Below the pieces are notes generated by a model. That model saw only the letters and a program-made list of their open reading frames with translations, searched no databases and was not told the origin of the DNA. From Acanthopleura granulata (lineage: Eukaryota; Mollusca; Polyplacophora; Chitonida; Chitonidae): a DNA stretch of 64,000 bases. A program made the position numbers and the translations under genes. The DNA lies in NCBI GenBank assembly GCA_016165875.1, contig JABBOT010000014.1, positions 7,558,344 to 7,622,343 on the forward strand. Reading direction: 5' to 3'. Below, in pieces: positions 22,801 through 37,700 of this stretch. The first letter of the stretch is position 1, and the number at the start of each line of letters is the position of its first letter.

Positions 22801-25689
22801 CTTGTGAGCCACAGATTCGTGCTCACAACCCATAATAATAGGTCGTGCATAATGATGAATTTAGAAACATAAAACATTTTTTTCAAGCTTCATTAAACAA
22901 TGCAATTGCTTAAAGTGTACGAAATCGGTGACAATTATCCAAAATAATATTTGTTTCGTATTAAATACATACCTACATGTATATATTAGCCTTCACATTT
23001 CAGAGTTTATAAGACTGGCAATTTATATTAACCGATCAGAATCGTAATTCAAAGGAGGGCGTAACTGGATATGCTTTGGACTAGTAAATAATGACATTAG
23101 TATAACTACAGCTCCAGTCATCACATAGGCTTGCCACGCGGTACATGTACCCTAAGTTCTGGTCAGAACACTTCAGTTTACGGTGTACCAAGGACACAAA
23201 AAATGAGTTATGCACGTAGAAATAGACTTAGGGCGAGATGCTTTAGCAAACAAGGTACACAACTGTTAGTATGTATGTGTTACGTATTATCAGTGTTAAT
23301 GTGTACATGTATGTAAATATCAATATAAAATAAAATAGAGCTGCAAATCTTTATGTACAGGTGCTATATCACATTATTACTACTACTACTGTGTCCAGTT
23401 TAATATCCAGTTTGAAAAGAGATAATCACAACACAAGTATACATTCCAGACAACACAAACAGCACATGTATAAAAGCCACGACGACCATGACCGGACCAT
23501 AAAGTTTTGTAACTGTCCTCATTTAGGAATTCATCACAGCCACTCATTTGTGTCGTTCTCAAATTCAGAAGAACTAAATTCCTGAAAAACAAAGACAGAA
23601 ATGTTGCACACAAAATGAAATTATTTTCCACTCAAAATAGTAAATTCTCAAATGAACTCATGAAGAAAGAAAATATAACTATACTATACTCTGTAGGAGT
23701 TGACGTAAACTTGTTGGCCTCAGGGTAACAGATCTGTTTGAGGAGAGATAGAGAGGGATTAGCGGGATCAGTCCGGACAGCAGCCTTCAAGCGAGACGCC
23801 GTCACTCGAGCCGCTCGCATGTGAAACCACAGTTTCGACTGGGACTGTTTCATGATCTCTGCTTCACCGCAGGCTGCCTGAAAATAGAGATTAAAATTTC
23901 ATTTTTTTATTTGCACATTTATACTTGTTCACCATAAATATCGAGCTAATAGAGGGCCTCTTCACACTTCTGCAGCAGCTCCTGATTAGGGAGATTCAAA
24001 TATTATGGTCGGTACATCTCGGTTAGAGGTGGATGCACCTTACTTATTCAAATCTTCATAAAACTGCACGCCTACATAAGCATCAACTGTCATACACGCT
24101 GAGCCTTTTTGCTTGAGAGGTTTTGTAGGTGCTGGGTCTTGCCCACATAGTATCAGTTGCCACTCTCTCAGGGTGTGTAAAATCAATGGCATTGCCTGTG
24201 GCAAAAATAGCTTTTCCGCCAAAAACAGCTGTCTGTCCCCACTGCCGTGGCCCATCAGCACAAGCTCTGTCTTTTAAGTAACGCACCGCAGACTCCGTAG
24301 CAAAGGCGTTGCCTGATATGTGAGAGCAAATCTCCTCAAGTCCCGCCATACAGGTATGACCCGAACATGACTTGCCCGTCTTTCTCTATGGCAACCCAAG
24401 TCTGCAAAGTTGGGTCTGACAGCCGCAGGGAATGGTTCACCTGGTACATAACGTATTCACATTTCATTCTAGTAAACAGCGCGTTACATTTGTACACAGC
24501 GATTTGTAAAACACGCTAATTTACTAACTTTTTTACAAAAACAAGCAAAAAAAAAATGAATGGCAAGATCGTGGTTTTCTTTCCCCCCCCCCCCCCCCAC
24601 TCGTCCAAGTCAAAATGGACATATGCATGTTACAAGTGACAGAGTGACTACGTTTCCGTAATGAAATTTATCTCTGGGCAAAAGGTAAAATAAACTAAAC
24701 AATTATCGGCAATAGATCATAATTAGCATCATTCATGAAATTATGTGTTCTGCCATGGAGGTATAAATAGACTTATTTACACCGCCATGGTTTTAGCACC
24801 GCTACCTGCTAGAAGTCCGAAACATACCTGAGTGTCAGTGATTTACCTTGGCTTGTATGAGGTATACATCTTTTCCAGGCACAGCCTTTTGTTGAAGATT
24901 TGTAACCCGTCCTGCCACGAAATATTTGTGAGCACCCAACTTTTAGAAGCTTTATAATCCGGTATACGGCGACGGATTGAACTCCACGTAATTGCACAGA
25001 TTGTGATATTTGAAATCTGGTACACTAGGCGATTTTAAAACATCTGTGAAAATTCGAAAGATTGTCGAATCCCAACCGTGCTAACATGTCTGTGTATCTG
25101 TTCTTACTCTCGGCACTCAAATGATGTAGAGGCGATTATAAATATGGAGCCTCCGCCATGACCGGACGTCCAGTTCTACTGACAGAGTTGACGTCCCAAA
25201 TGGCGGACAAACATTCCGTCACGTGACAAAGTGGACTGCGTGCAAAACCTCTATGGTCAGAGGTATTTTACCTCATTGTACTGTATTTTTATACATTGCG
25301 ATGACTTTCTGTGGTGTGTTTAGAAACAACATGTACGTTGTATAGTTATATGTATTGTATATGACAGCCCGGTCTCTCTCTGGGCCTATATTCTGTAATA
25401 CGATTGGTATAATTCGATCGCGTGATTAGAATCACAAAACTCGACAGCGAACTCAGTTGTAAATTTGAACCAATCAAAATTTGTCCTTAAATTGCTTTGC
25501 TCAAATGGAAGTCAGAGTCGCAAGGCCCGCTCTTTCGTCTTAAACGACATTAAAATAAGTGGTTTTGTTTTCAATTTGTCGATCATAGTCTAAATTATTG
25601 AAAAGCTATAATCTACTCACAACAACAGTAAAGCGTTCAGCACATTTCCAAAACAACCTATAATATCAGTTGCCAAAGGAAAATGTAAG

Positions 25690-25780
<91 letters not shown>

Positions 25781-28700
25781 ATATATATATAGGTAATAAA
25801 TGAAGCTGATAACATATAAGGGAGAACCAGCCAACATCTAATTCAATTCGTAATTCGTAGTCCAGAAATAATGTTCACCTCAAACACAAATATAGATATC
25901 TCAGTACCTGTTCAACTGGAAGCTTCTTATAGGAAGTGGAAGATGCATTTAATGCGATGCTAAGGCTTTGTATACAACATCCAACCCGTCCTATTATAAT
26001 AAAATGCACCTGATCAATTTGTATGAACAAACACGTAAAACAGGGAAATCCTTTCAAACATCTCATGCCGATATTCCTTTGTCACATTTTTGTCCAGTTG
26101 GCGGGGGAACGGCAGGTTGTGTTCTGGCCAGCCGACTCTCCGAGGATCAATCACGGACCGTCTTGCTGCTCGAGGCCGGATATGACGACTCGGAGTTTCC
26201 GGAAATTGCAATTCCTGGCAAGTACGGCGTTTTACAACACAGTGTGGTTGACTGGGCGTACAAAACCGTGCCACAGAAACATAGCTTCAAAGCCTTCATA
26301 GATCAGGTAATCACTGTGTGTAATTCATTGAATGAATTATAAGATTCTTTTGCCATATATATGAGTGTAAAGTTATTATGCGGTATTCATTTATTTATTT
26401 ATTTATTTATTTGTTTCATTGGTGTTTTACGCCGTACTCAAGAATATTTCACTTATACGACGGCAGCTAGCGTTATGGTGGAATGAAACCGGGCAGAGTC
26501 CGAAGGAAACCCACGATCATCAGCAGATTGCTGGCAGATCTTCCCTCGAAGGCCAAAGAACATGCCAGCATGAGTCTTACCTTTTCTTCTAAACGAGAAA
26601 CAAGAATGTTCCTAGTATATAAAGCACTGAAATGTGGACACAAATCCGGTCAGACAGGTGGTCTACACCTCGGGTTAAAATACTTTAGCCTCTGCAAGTT
26701 TTTCTTTGTAGAGCAGGCCGTCGATTGGTTACTGGTTAATTGTTTGAATCACCTTTCACAAACAGCATTACGCAGTGAAAAAATTGAAAAGTGAAAATTG
26801 GTGGAACAATTTTTTTCTCAATCCATATGAAAGAATATTTGTTTAAAGAATTACTTAAAGGTCTAATTTTGAATCTCCCACTTGGAGTCAAGTTTCCTAT
26901 TTTCCTATCACATGTGCTGCAACAACTGTATACAGTAATGGCATCAATCAACTGATGCGATGCCTACCACAGATAGACAGAGACATACTTCCTATGGTTG
27001 ACAAAAACATGACCAGTCTCTGATTCGTTCATCATCTGTTTTACTTTGCACTTTCATAAATATCAGGGGAAATCTTGGATTGTCAGTTTTAAATCGTTTG
27101 GTCTTATATGCCTGGAGAAAGATCATCATATAGGTACGATATAATAGACTACAGCACAAAGGGTAAAACCGGAGCAGCGGCGACAGTGTGATAGTTGGCA
27201 AGTGGTCACAGGTTACCGGTGAAATCTGGCCTCTTGTCGGTTTACCTCACATAGAGTTTTATTCTAACTGTTCATGTAAGTGTTTAAGAAGTAAAAACGT
27301 ACAAGCCCCTTAGCACCATTGCTTAGGCAGAATTAGGTTAAAAAGTGACAGTGATGTTATGTGTAGTTTACTAGACATCACTGGTCTAGATTTACCTAAA
27401 GCGCTGTGTTGTCATCACATTTAACATATGTATACAGAATTACAAGAAAACGATGCACCAGGAGGCGACAGGAGTTATTGTATTTCACGTAACGTCTAGT
27501 AATTTTCAAGCGACACATTTTGCTTGCTGTTGATTGATAGTCTACCTTATAAACGGGCACTTGAGAGATTTTTGGCCAACCTTGATCAATTTCTTATCGG
27601 AAAAACTTTAGTGTTGGTATCCGAAGTATGGTTTCAATGCTTTTTGTTTGCTTCTGATAGTGCATTTTTGTATACCAAACTCCGAGCCAAATACTGTATA
27701 TTATAAGCCTATAAAATCACCGCGAAATGACCCCGCGGTTTGTGTCATGATAGGGTCAGTTTTCTATCCTTTAACATGGCAGCCCTTGCGTTCAGAAGAA
27801 TCTACAGTAAATATTTTGGTTTCTGTTGCCCAAAATGATATCCAGCGTTGCTGGAGAACACATTTAGAAAGTTTTATTTTATCGTTTTTGATAAATGTTC
27901 AAAATTCTATATACCTGTCCATGTTAAATGGTGAAGATTGACCTTTCCGTTCCTTAAAGCGGCGAGAATACATCACAAAAGGTATATCACTTTGTTATCG
28001 TAACATCGCATCTCTAAACGTGCGTTTTGGTACTAACTACGAGACCATTCTATACTAGAAATAAATGTTCAGCGGGCCTGATTTCAACAGTTGGGTTTTA
28101 CATGCAGTAGGGCACTTTCTGTACAAAGCACCCCACTAACATTTATTCGCAGCAAGTGCGGACACCAAGAGGCAAGGTATTAGGGGGAAGTGGCAGCATA
28201 AATGCCTTGGTGTATTGTCGTGGAACCCCCGAGGATTTTGACCTGTGGGAGAAGATGGGATGTGAGGGGTGGGGATATGAAGATGTCTTGCCGTACTTCA
28301 TCAAGTCCGAGAACTGCATCATTCCAGAACTACTGAAGGAGGGTAAGTTGTACTTACAGAGACAAAGTCAGCAAAAATCATGAATAATTATTTCTTTCTC
28401 AACAACTTAATCTAACAAATTTACATACACAAATTAGGGCATTTTTGTAAATGTTTTCAAGCAATAATGGGGAACCTTTCCCGCCAAATCTAATTGGGGT
28501 ACAGCTATGTAGTCTATTGTTCATTCCTGCATTTACGATGACGTTTTATGAGCAAACTGATAACGTATTACTCGTGCAGCGCAAGAGAACAATAGTCAAG
28601 TCAGCATGGGACTCAGTCGCCATTACGCGTGGAAAAGAGTGTTCCATTCAGAGGTCAGTTTTGGCTTGCTGATGTGTGCTACATTTATTTACTTATTTAA

Positions 28701-31700
28701 TTGGTGTTTCGAGGAATTTCACCTACATGACAGCGACCAGCATTATGGTGGGGCGAAACCGGACCCAGCCCGGGGGAAACCAACGGCCATGCGACGGTTT
28801 CTGGTTTCATGTCGGCTACAACATGTTGGATTACAAATATTAGGGCACAGTTACAATGTCGTCGGGTGTTATTTCAAACCCTTAAGTAAAATCTAGTCCG
28901 GTTGAAGGCTGCATCACACGATTTATGTAATCAATTCTAGAAAATCACGTAATGTCTTCACATCCTTTCCTATATGCACAGCTTTTATTACTATCTTCCG
29001 AGGTTCATATTTTCAGCATACTTTTAGTAAGTACAACTATGATATTCCATATAAGCAGAGAACACTTGTAACTACATGGGTGTGGCCATGATGTTTGTTT
29101 GTCCGTCCAGGGGTCCACGGTACAGATGGCCCCATGGGGATCTCTGAGGCCTGGGTCAGCCCAGCAGGGGAGAAATTCATCCAGGCGGGAAAAGAACTGG
29201 GCTTCGCCAACACTGACAACAACGGTCGCAATCCTTACGGTGAGATAACTCTGCCTTTCCAAACACTTCCGCTTCTTTTTATTCTGTCATACCAAAGACT
29301 TTAATAATGGCACTTGTTGCAGCCTTGTTTGCCGTGAGAGCAAGGAAAGAGGTCCACCCGGTGTCAGTATAATGTGACTGGGTGGGATGTCATGCCTGGT
29401 GATTTCGGCATGATGTACCGGTGACTGCAGCACTATGGCGGCGTGGAAGCACCCTTGTACAAAAAGACTCAGTGCACATATATATTCTAAGGATTCCTCG
29501 TCGTCACATAGCTGACAAATTCTTCGGTACGACGTAAAATCCAAACATACACACTTCTTATCTCGGGGTACTATTGTAATTTATGGTATTTCTTTTTTGT
29601 GCCATCGAAAAACTCCAGCACCAAACACACAAAATTAGAAGCACGCTACGCCAAGTTTCAAAAGTGGAGGTGGAGTTTTCGCGTAAAGGGGTTTCCATGT
29701 TGAAGGCTCATTCAAAACTCGACGTTGCGTCCTTGAAAATAGACATTGAGTTTACAGTGAACTGAGTTTACGGGTTTGACACAAATACATTTCTGGCACA
29801 AATGGAACACTCTATTAACTGGTGATAATAGACAAATCACTTCTTTACAACTAATAATTGGTGATAATAGAGAAATCACTTCTTAAGAACTACTAAATAT
29901 TTAAGGTTACATTTTAAACCCAAGCATGGGTGAGATCAAGTTGCTCACTTAGACAATCTGAACGTTTGTGTTTAAGTACCCCGAATATGAAGACGTCAGC
30001 AGAAAATGAAATGCGCTTCGTTTTCTAAACGCGAACTACGCCTCCAGTCAATGACTGAAGATATGCATCTTATAGAGCATATCTGAGCAGACCTCTCTTC
30101 TTGCGATTAGGTCAATCACTTATTTTCTGATACTGTAGACAAAATTTGTGCTCTGAACAAAAAATGTCATTTTTACACCGTAACATTTAGCTTAATTCAT
30201 TAATTGAATCTTTGATTCAAACGTAAAGAAAGCGGGAAAATCACTGTTATATTCATGAAGAATTGGCGTGAACGTATTATGGAAGCCGAAAGAGGAGGGC
30301 ACCTCGCTACCTTGCTTCCTGGACGTTACTAGTAGAGGGCAAGGTAATGAGGTGGGAAGGAGGCGAGGTGGGTAAACTAGCTGCCTGTTTACCTAATCAC
30401 CTCTTTACCTCGCTGACTTGCTTTGCTACAGCGCCCTCCATTCGTATTGTTCAGCATGCAGATACTTTGCAAGGATCCGGAGGTGATAAATAACATTGGG
30501 TTAAATGGGTGAACTCCTGAGTTTTGACAATTTCTAAAGTTTAAAGAGCTACTTTGGTGTCAAAACATCTGTGTCTTAAAAGCACGGTGAATTGATAAAG
30601 ACTGGAATAGTCTGAATTGCTTTCCTAAACTGTGAAAATATTGCAGCGAATTAAAACCAATGTTGTACGTTTCGTCAGCGTATAGGGAAACAAAATATTT
30701 CTGCCGCTCCCACTTTGCCTGGTGTGACGTCAGCCACGAACACATGACGTCATCAATCGCTAACGTTTCGAACGCTCTTTGACGTCATCCCAGCATAAAT
30801 GCTTTACTCAACGTCACATCTGCCTAATTCGACGTCATGTAGGGAATTTTATCACGTCACATCAGGAAAATTTTACAGACATAGCCGAAGATTTTGTTTT
30901 TCAAGGAATCTTCAGTTATATGGGTTAAATAGTGTTATTCATCAAAATCCTTTTGAAAGATGGTGTTAGGCTTACTCTGTAGGATTTCTTTCATATCATT
31001 GTAATATTTCGACACAATTTGTATTCTGACCAGAGAAGCACTTTAAGCATTTTCATCTATCACGTGCATGGTTCACCCAGAAAAATGGAGTAGTTATTAT
31101 TTAAAGGACTTCTCGGTTGGTTTTGAAGGAGTGATGCGAAATCAGATGAATGTGTACGATGGACGCAGATGGCACACGGCGGAGGCTTTCCTACGGACTG
31201 CCATGCACCGGGAAAATTTGCACATTGCCACCCATTGTCACGTGACAAAGGTACTACACTCATGTCTAAACCAATTACACTTTCTCTGAAATGAAATACT
31301 GTCAAATTTTTCCGTTTGATTTTAAACTTAACTCCTTTTCAACCATGTCTTTTCACTTTCTGTTCACATAACTATCACGTTTTCAGTGTCAATTTCTATC
31401 CTGATATATCTTAAAGATCCACAATGTGTTGTCCATATTCTTTCGAAAAAAGCAAAGAATAGTTGATTTATCTTGGTCTTTGGCATTTGATTTCCAACAG
31501 TTGCTTGTCACTGATTTATTCCCGTATTAATCAGAGAATATTTGTCGAATTGTATAAACTAAGGGAAATACTTGAAAATGATTTGAAATTCTTATGATTT
31601 TGGTGTGCTTTATTCAAAATCTTTTTTAAGTTGGTCATCGCTAACTCAGCCTAATGACCCAGAGGCCTCCCACCAATGCGGTCACTGTAAGTTTAAGTCC

Positions 31701-34700
31701 AGCTCATGCTGCCTGCCATACGTGGGAAGGTCTGCCGGCCACGTGCGGATGGTTGTGGGTTTCCCCGGCTCTGGCCGGTTTCCTCACACCATAATGCTGG
31801 CCGCCGTCGTATAAGTGAAATATCCTTGAGTACAGCGTAAAACAACAATGAAATAAATAAATAAATAAATAAATCAAATTCATTTACAACTCAGATTTTA
31901 ATCGACGACAAAATCGCCCGAGCTGTGGAGTTTGTGCGCATGCTCTCCGGAAGACAGGTTGTGAGGGCACGCCGGGAGATTATCCTCAGTTCCGGTGCGA
32001 TCGGCTCAGCTCAGATCCTTATGTTGTCCGGGATCGGCCCCAGACAACACCTGCAAGATCTTGGGGTAACTTCCCCTCTTTTCCTATTATTAGACATAAA
32101 AACCTGTGTCTTTATATGCTCGAAATAACAATAGTTAAGATATGAGGCTAAGACATTAACGTCAAAGGCAGCAAGCCTTCTTAAGTTGTTATTCATTGAC
32201 CGGGGTATTAAAAGTTGTGTTTACAATTTCACGAAATCGCCAAAGTTTATATGGACTAAGACTGGATGATATGTTCAAAAATTATTAAAAAATAGAGTGA
32301 AGTATTAAAGTATTCTGTGAATAATTATTAAAAATATACCCTGGTCATATTGTTCCTCATCGGGGTAACAGTAGAGAAAAAAGCAAGTACTTTATGATTT
32401 TAATTTATTGAGAAAAAAATGCATGATATAAAAGACTACAGCACAGAGCGTAAAATCAGAGCATCGACGACAGTGTGATTATTGACAAATGGTCACACTT
32501 TACCGGTGAAACACGGCCCATGCCAATTCACCTCAGTTAGGGTTTTATTCTAACTGTTTCATCCGAGTGTTTAAGAAGTAACAACTTACACTCCCCCTAG
32601 CACCATGACTTAGGCAGAATTTAGGAAATAAACTGATGATGTTAAATGTAGTTTGTTAGGCGTCACTGGTCTAGAATTACTCAAAGTGCCGTGTTGCCGT
32701 CACATTTATATAATACGTGTATATGCAATGACATGAAAACAAAGACATAGTTAAAAACTGGACATACCATAGCCATAAGCAATATAATGCATTTCGTATT
32801 TCTCTTAACACATGCACTGAATGACTGAAAAAAAATGATATGGCCAGTGTCGTTGTAAGGCGTTTCATTGGTTTGATTTTGGTAACAGTATATTGGCCTA
32901 CATGATGTAGCAATCACAACCAATTCTATTTAACAGTATAACATCACATCGCCATTTACAGTTCTGTACCAGTGCTGCACTTGTATGTAAGAAGTACGCT
33001 GTAAGACAAACTCAGCCCACAGTGTCGTAATAAGCCGTGTTGTCGTCACACTTCACCCACGTATACAGAATAACATGTATACAATGGAGAGGGGCCAAGA
33101 TGTCCTATGACAGAAACGTTTCTAGTCATAAATGGAAGTATACAGAAAGTTCCGTGAATCAGATCGTCAGAGTTTCGAAACACTCCGTTCAAATTTATTT
33201 GCAACAGAACAGTTCTCTTGGAGTGAAGACAATTGATGGAACATCCTTGACGCACTGCGCTTTGCCGTAATAACTTATGACGTTGTTTGAAATCATTGCA
33301 CAACACACATGATCCAACAAATGCTACAAGATGTGATTATTTCCACGCAACGTTTTAATACTGTTTAAGGAATGATACTCGACAGCGTCAAAACTAATAC
33401 TGTCTCTTTGTCCTTAACTTGATTTGACAGGAATCGCTGTCGTCTATGTGCAAATATAAGTCTGAAGTCTGAAGTAAATTGTACCATCTGGAATGTCTGA
33501 CATTTCCTTTAATTCCATTGAAAGGGGATGGGTGCTTTGCAGTCTGCTACACATGGGTTATTTTTAACTCTAGCGGACGACAAATACACCGTCTGATGGA
33601 TAAGAAGTATGGAGTTTGAAAAAAGATAACTCTTTCATAACGTCGTATTCTTACTAAAGTCTGTAGAGCTATGCCAAAAGGCGGACACAGTTCTTACCCA
33701 TTTGGATATCAGTACATTGTTGGTGCATGGTTTCTCCGAATATCACATGGATTATACCCAAGAAAAACTCAAGGAATGCAATGAGCATTTGGGATATGCC
33801 TGGTAACCTGTGTACGTTGGATGTGGTAAGGATGTTTAAGTCAGAACTACATGTTAATACACTTGCAGACGACTGTCCCTGATGTGTTAAGCATCAAAGG
33901 TTAAGCGGTCAAGATTCCGCCAACTAATTATTTACACAAGCACGTTTCAGTGATTCAAGATCAGTACAGAAGACTTTAGCAGGGAGAGTAACGACGTTAG
34001 TATGAGAGCTGGTAAATGTTCACACGTACCCCGTGAAATCCAGTCTCTTGTCAGTTTACCTCAGCCAGGCTTTTTATTCTAACTTTTCATGTAAATGCTT
34101 AAGTGGCAGCGGCTTAAGGAAATTTAGCTGAAAAAAAATACAGTATTGTTGATAACAATTTATTTGACCTCGTTGGTATAGAGTAAGTCAACTGCTGTTT
34201 TCTCATCATTTAATGAACTGCGGCATGAAAACAATGCAATGCATTCCTCAATCGTGCAAATAGTCAATGTATATTAAGCAAAATGTACACACTATTAAGA
34301 AAACAACTGAAAGCCGATGCATCGAGTGACTATGGCTGTAAGAGTGTTTATGTCATTGTGTTGCAGATCACTGTGGAGGAGGACTTGCCGGTGGGCAGTT
34401 ACTTGCAGGATCACTTCATGTTGCAGGGAATCGAGTTCGAACTTGACCGCCATGTTTTGCAAGGAGAGAACGCATTTTCGACGGAGAACCAGGCTCGATT
34501 TGATGCAATGAGATCAGGTAGACATAAGTTAATCAGAAATGAAACAAAAAACTACAGCATGGAGAGTACATCCAGTGCAGCGAGGACAGTAAGATAGGTG
34601 GCGTAGTTTCATTCGTAAAACCATTGAAATTCAACTTCTTGTCAAACTACCTCAGTTATGTTTTAGCCCAGCTGTTCATGTACACATTAAAGTGAAAGAC

Positions 34701-37700
34701 AGCTCATGTTCAAAGTCAAGTTTGTCAAAAAGGTTGGACAATAATATATTTATTTGGGTAAAGTATTTTTTCTGACAGCTACGAAAGTGGAAATTGACAT
34801 TTAACAGTACTTTGGCGAACTTTAAACGCAGCCATTCTGTGTGAGCTGTGACGTAATTGTTCCAAGCACGGCACACTCTTGTCATTTGAGACTGTAGTAA
34901 GCTGATAGGGTTGTGGTTGAAACTGAAGCATATATCTAAATTAATAACATGAAATGATCAAGAAACTTACTCCCTCCAGATCACAATGGCCGGGAAATAC
35001 TTGCAGTGTTGTTCACACATGTATGTGTTATAATTAAAATATATAACATTAAACAGTGTCCTGTTCCTATGTTACATTGACAGTCAACTCGTAAGATTTG
35101 CGTCACAGCTTATGAACAGCTGATGTCCCATAACTCTCTTAATGGTCAGTCTCTTGTAAGCTTAAAAGCATGGGCGTCTCCAAATCCCCAGTCGGCGGCA
35201 AAATACTCCACTCTTCAAACGAAGATAATTCAGCAACGAATTCATACAAATTCAACAGGTTTTTGCATTCAAAAAAGAACTTTTTAACCTTTTAATGAAA
35301 AGTGCCTCAGTCATGAACTGTCTTTAATTTTAAAAAGTAGCAATATATAGCAAAATGTTAGTCACTTTGCAAGTGAAAGCAATCTGCGCATTTACTCTGT
35401 CTTCTGAATATACTGACGGTTTTTAGGCACACCGAGCTTATCAGTACTAATTGTATCAATATCTTTTATTTAATCTTAATTGGATCATTGTTCCTGGAGA
35501 AACAGAGAACTTTCAAGGCTTTTTATAAAAAAAATCCAATGTGGCCGCGAAAGCACGTCTTGTATATCACTTTCCGTTAGCTCAATGGCTTAAGTTATCG
35601 TGTGGTTTTATCGCCCTAAAGGATTCATAACGGAAAACTCCGTTGTTTAGCTGTTTTATATTACAAATCTGATTAGTTTCTGTCGCAAATCTGACTTTTG
35701 TTTATGGAGGGCGTGGGGGGTGGGACGTGGGGGAATTTGACCTCAAAGTCCTTACAACTATATACTTTACCTTATATCTTTTCTATTTGTAATTATTACA
35801 TCAAGACCAATTATGTCGCATTTTCATTAGTCCATAAATTCCTGCTTTGAATACTGACAGAATTTGCTTTCAACATGCCTTCGGGGGCTTCTCCTGAACT
35901 TATCATGTAATAGCTTTCAGCAGGTTATGCCAAGTGCGTACGAAGAAGAATACGTTTAAAAGATTTCTAGTTTGATGAGTCTTTTATTATTACTATATTG
36001 TTCCATAAGAACTTCTTCTAGCCTATTCTAGATATCAACTGGCTTCGATACCGGGAAGGAATAATTACCATGCAGTTTGTATCTTGCATTTTAACGATTA
36101 AAAATCTGTGCACGTTATATGTGCTTATAGCTGATGAAAACTCTAAAGAGTGCACAAATCAGTATCTTAAGAACGTTAACAAAGCACCTTTGTCTCCTTT
36201 GAAGAATTGTCTCCCCTTCTTTGGCCTGTGGTGAGATTCCAGCAAGTCTCACCCGACGCTCGCGTTACGTGACTAAACGGCTAAGCAAATTTAATTTTTC
36301 AACTGAGGCTCTGCAATGTTTTCCTCACGTAGACCTGTATTCAATATTTATCTATAAAAATGTTTTAGACGTTCGTAGAGATGATGTTAAGCATGCTTTA
36401 GATGAAAGGAAATATATGTGTCAAGGGATAACAGAGTCTCTTCTGACATCACTGTCTGTCTCATCACCTCAGCCCCAGTGATCAAGGCGTTACATCATTC
36501 AAGGTTCCTGTACAGAATTTGTTAGAGGAGGCAGTAATATCAAACGAGCGGAAACGGGAGGCGGGGGCGTTGGGCGGAACATGCGCTATGTGATGCGTGC
36601 ATGCTTCAAAGAGAACGGTTTATCATTGTATTAGTATAAATACGTTAAGTCTGTGCAAATTCCTCTTTGTCTAGTGATTATTTGGTCATCTAGCGCTGTA
36701 CTTTACAGAAGAATGGAACAAATGACTAATTACTTACATACATTTCAGCCCGAAGTTCGTCTTGTAACGTTCTCCGCTCTTGTGCGTTTTCAGGCCCCAT
36801 AGCGACAGACTTGATTGAAGGCATCGGGTTCTTCAAAACAGGGACCCCGACAGAGAACAACAACAACGCATCAATACAGATGTATTTCATGCCTTGCATA
36901 CGAGATCCCATCTGGGAAAAGAACTCCGGGATGCGACCGGAAGTAAGTAACTGAACATCAACTGATCACCGATCTGAACTGGCTAATTGGACTTCTTTCT
37001 TCGTGTCACTCTTAATTTTCCACCATAACCTTAATATGTTGGCTTTCCGATTGACCAGAATTTTGTGTATGCCTGAATGATTCTTAGAAATATTGCCTGA
37101 ATTGATATAGAAGGGTTTGTTTTGACAAATATGCCTTTATATATGGAACTGTATTAATATTAGCTATCTGCAAGCATTACTAATTAACAACCTGTGGGAG
37201 AATAGACTACATGTCACATCCATTCAAAATAGCCGTACTTCGGCCGTAGGCCTACATTTATTTATTTATCTACTTGATTGGTGTTTAACGCCACGCTAAA
37301 GAATATTCAACCGAGTGTGAAAAAACTCACAACCCTCCGCATTTTGCTGGCAAACTTTCCCACGTACGTTCGGAAGAGAAACCAGCCTGAGCTGGACTTG
37401 AAGGCACAGGGACCACAATAGTTGGTGAGGGGTTCACGAGCCACTGTGCTATGCGAGAATGCTGAAAAACTCGGTCACAGAGCTGTACATAGAACCTGCA
37501 CGCCTCTAATTTGACTAACAGCCACAGAGACACCGCTTGCATAACTCTGATAAAGTCCAGCTACTTTTTCTCTCCCGACCCCTAATCGTAACAAGTCCCG
37601 CACACAAGTCTTGATGCGTATCTCGTCTAAGCTCAGTCCCAAACACACGGACCTGAATAACCTGTCTGCAGAAATCAAACTAGACCATTAACCCTTGTGG

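Noticed and set aside
36535..36580. GC-rich stretch with GGGCGG-like motifs in GMC-B intron 7 as an alternative promoter
   Set aside because: Only one short G-rich run with no start codon or other promoter motif nearby.
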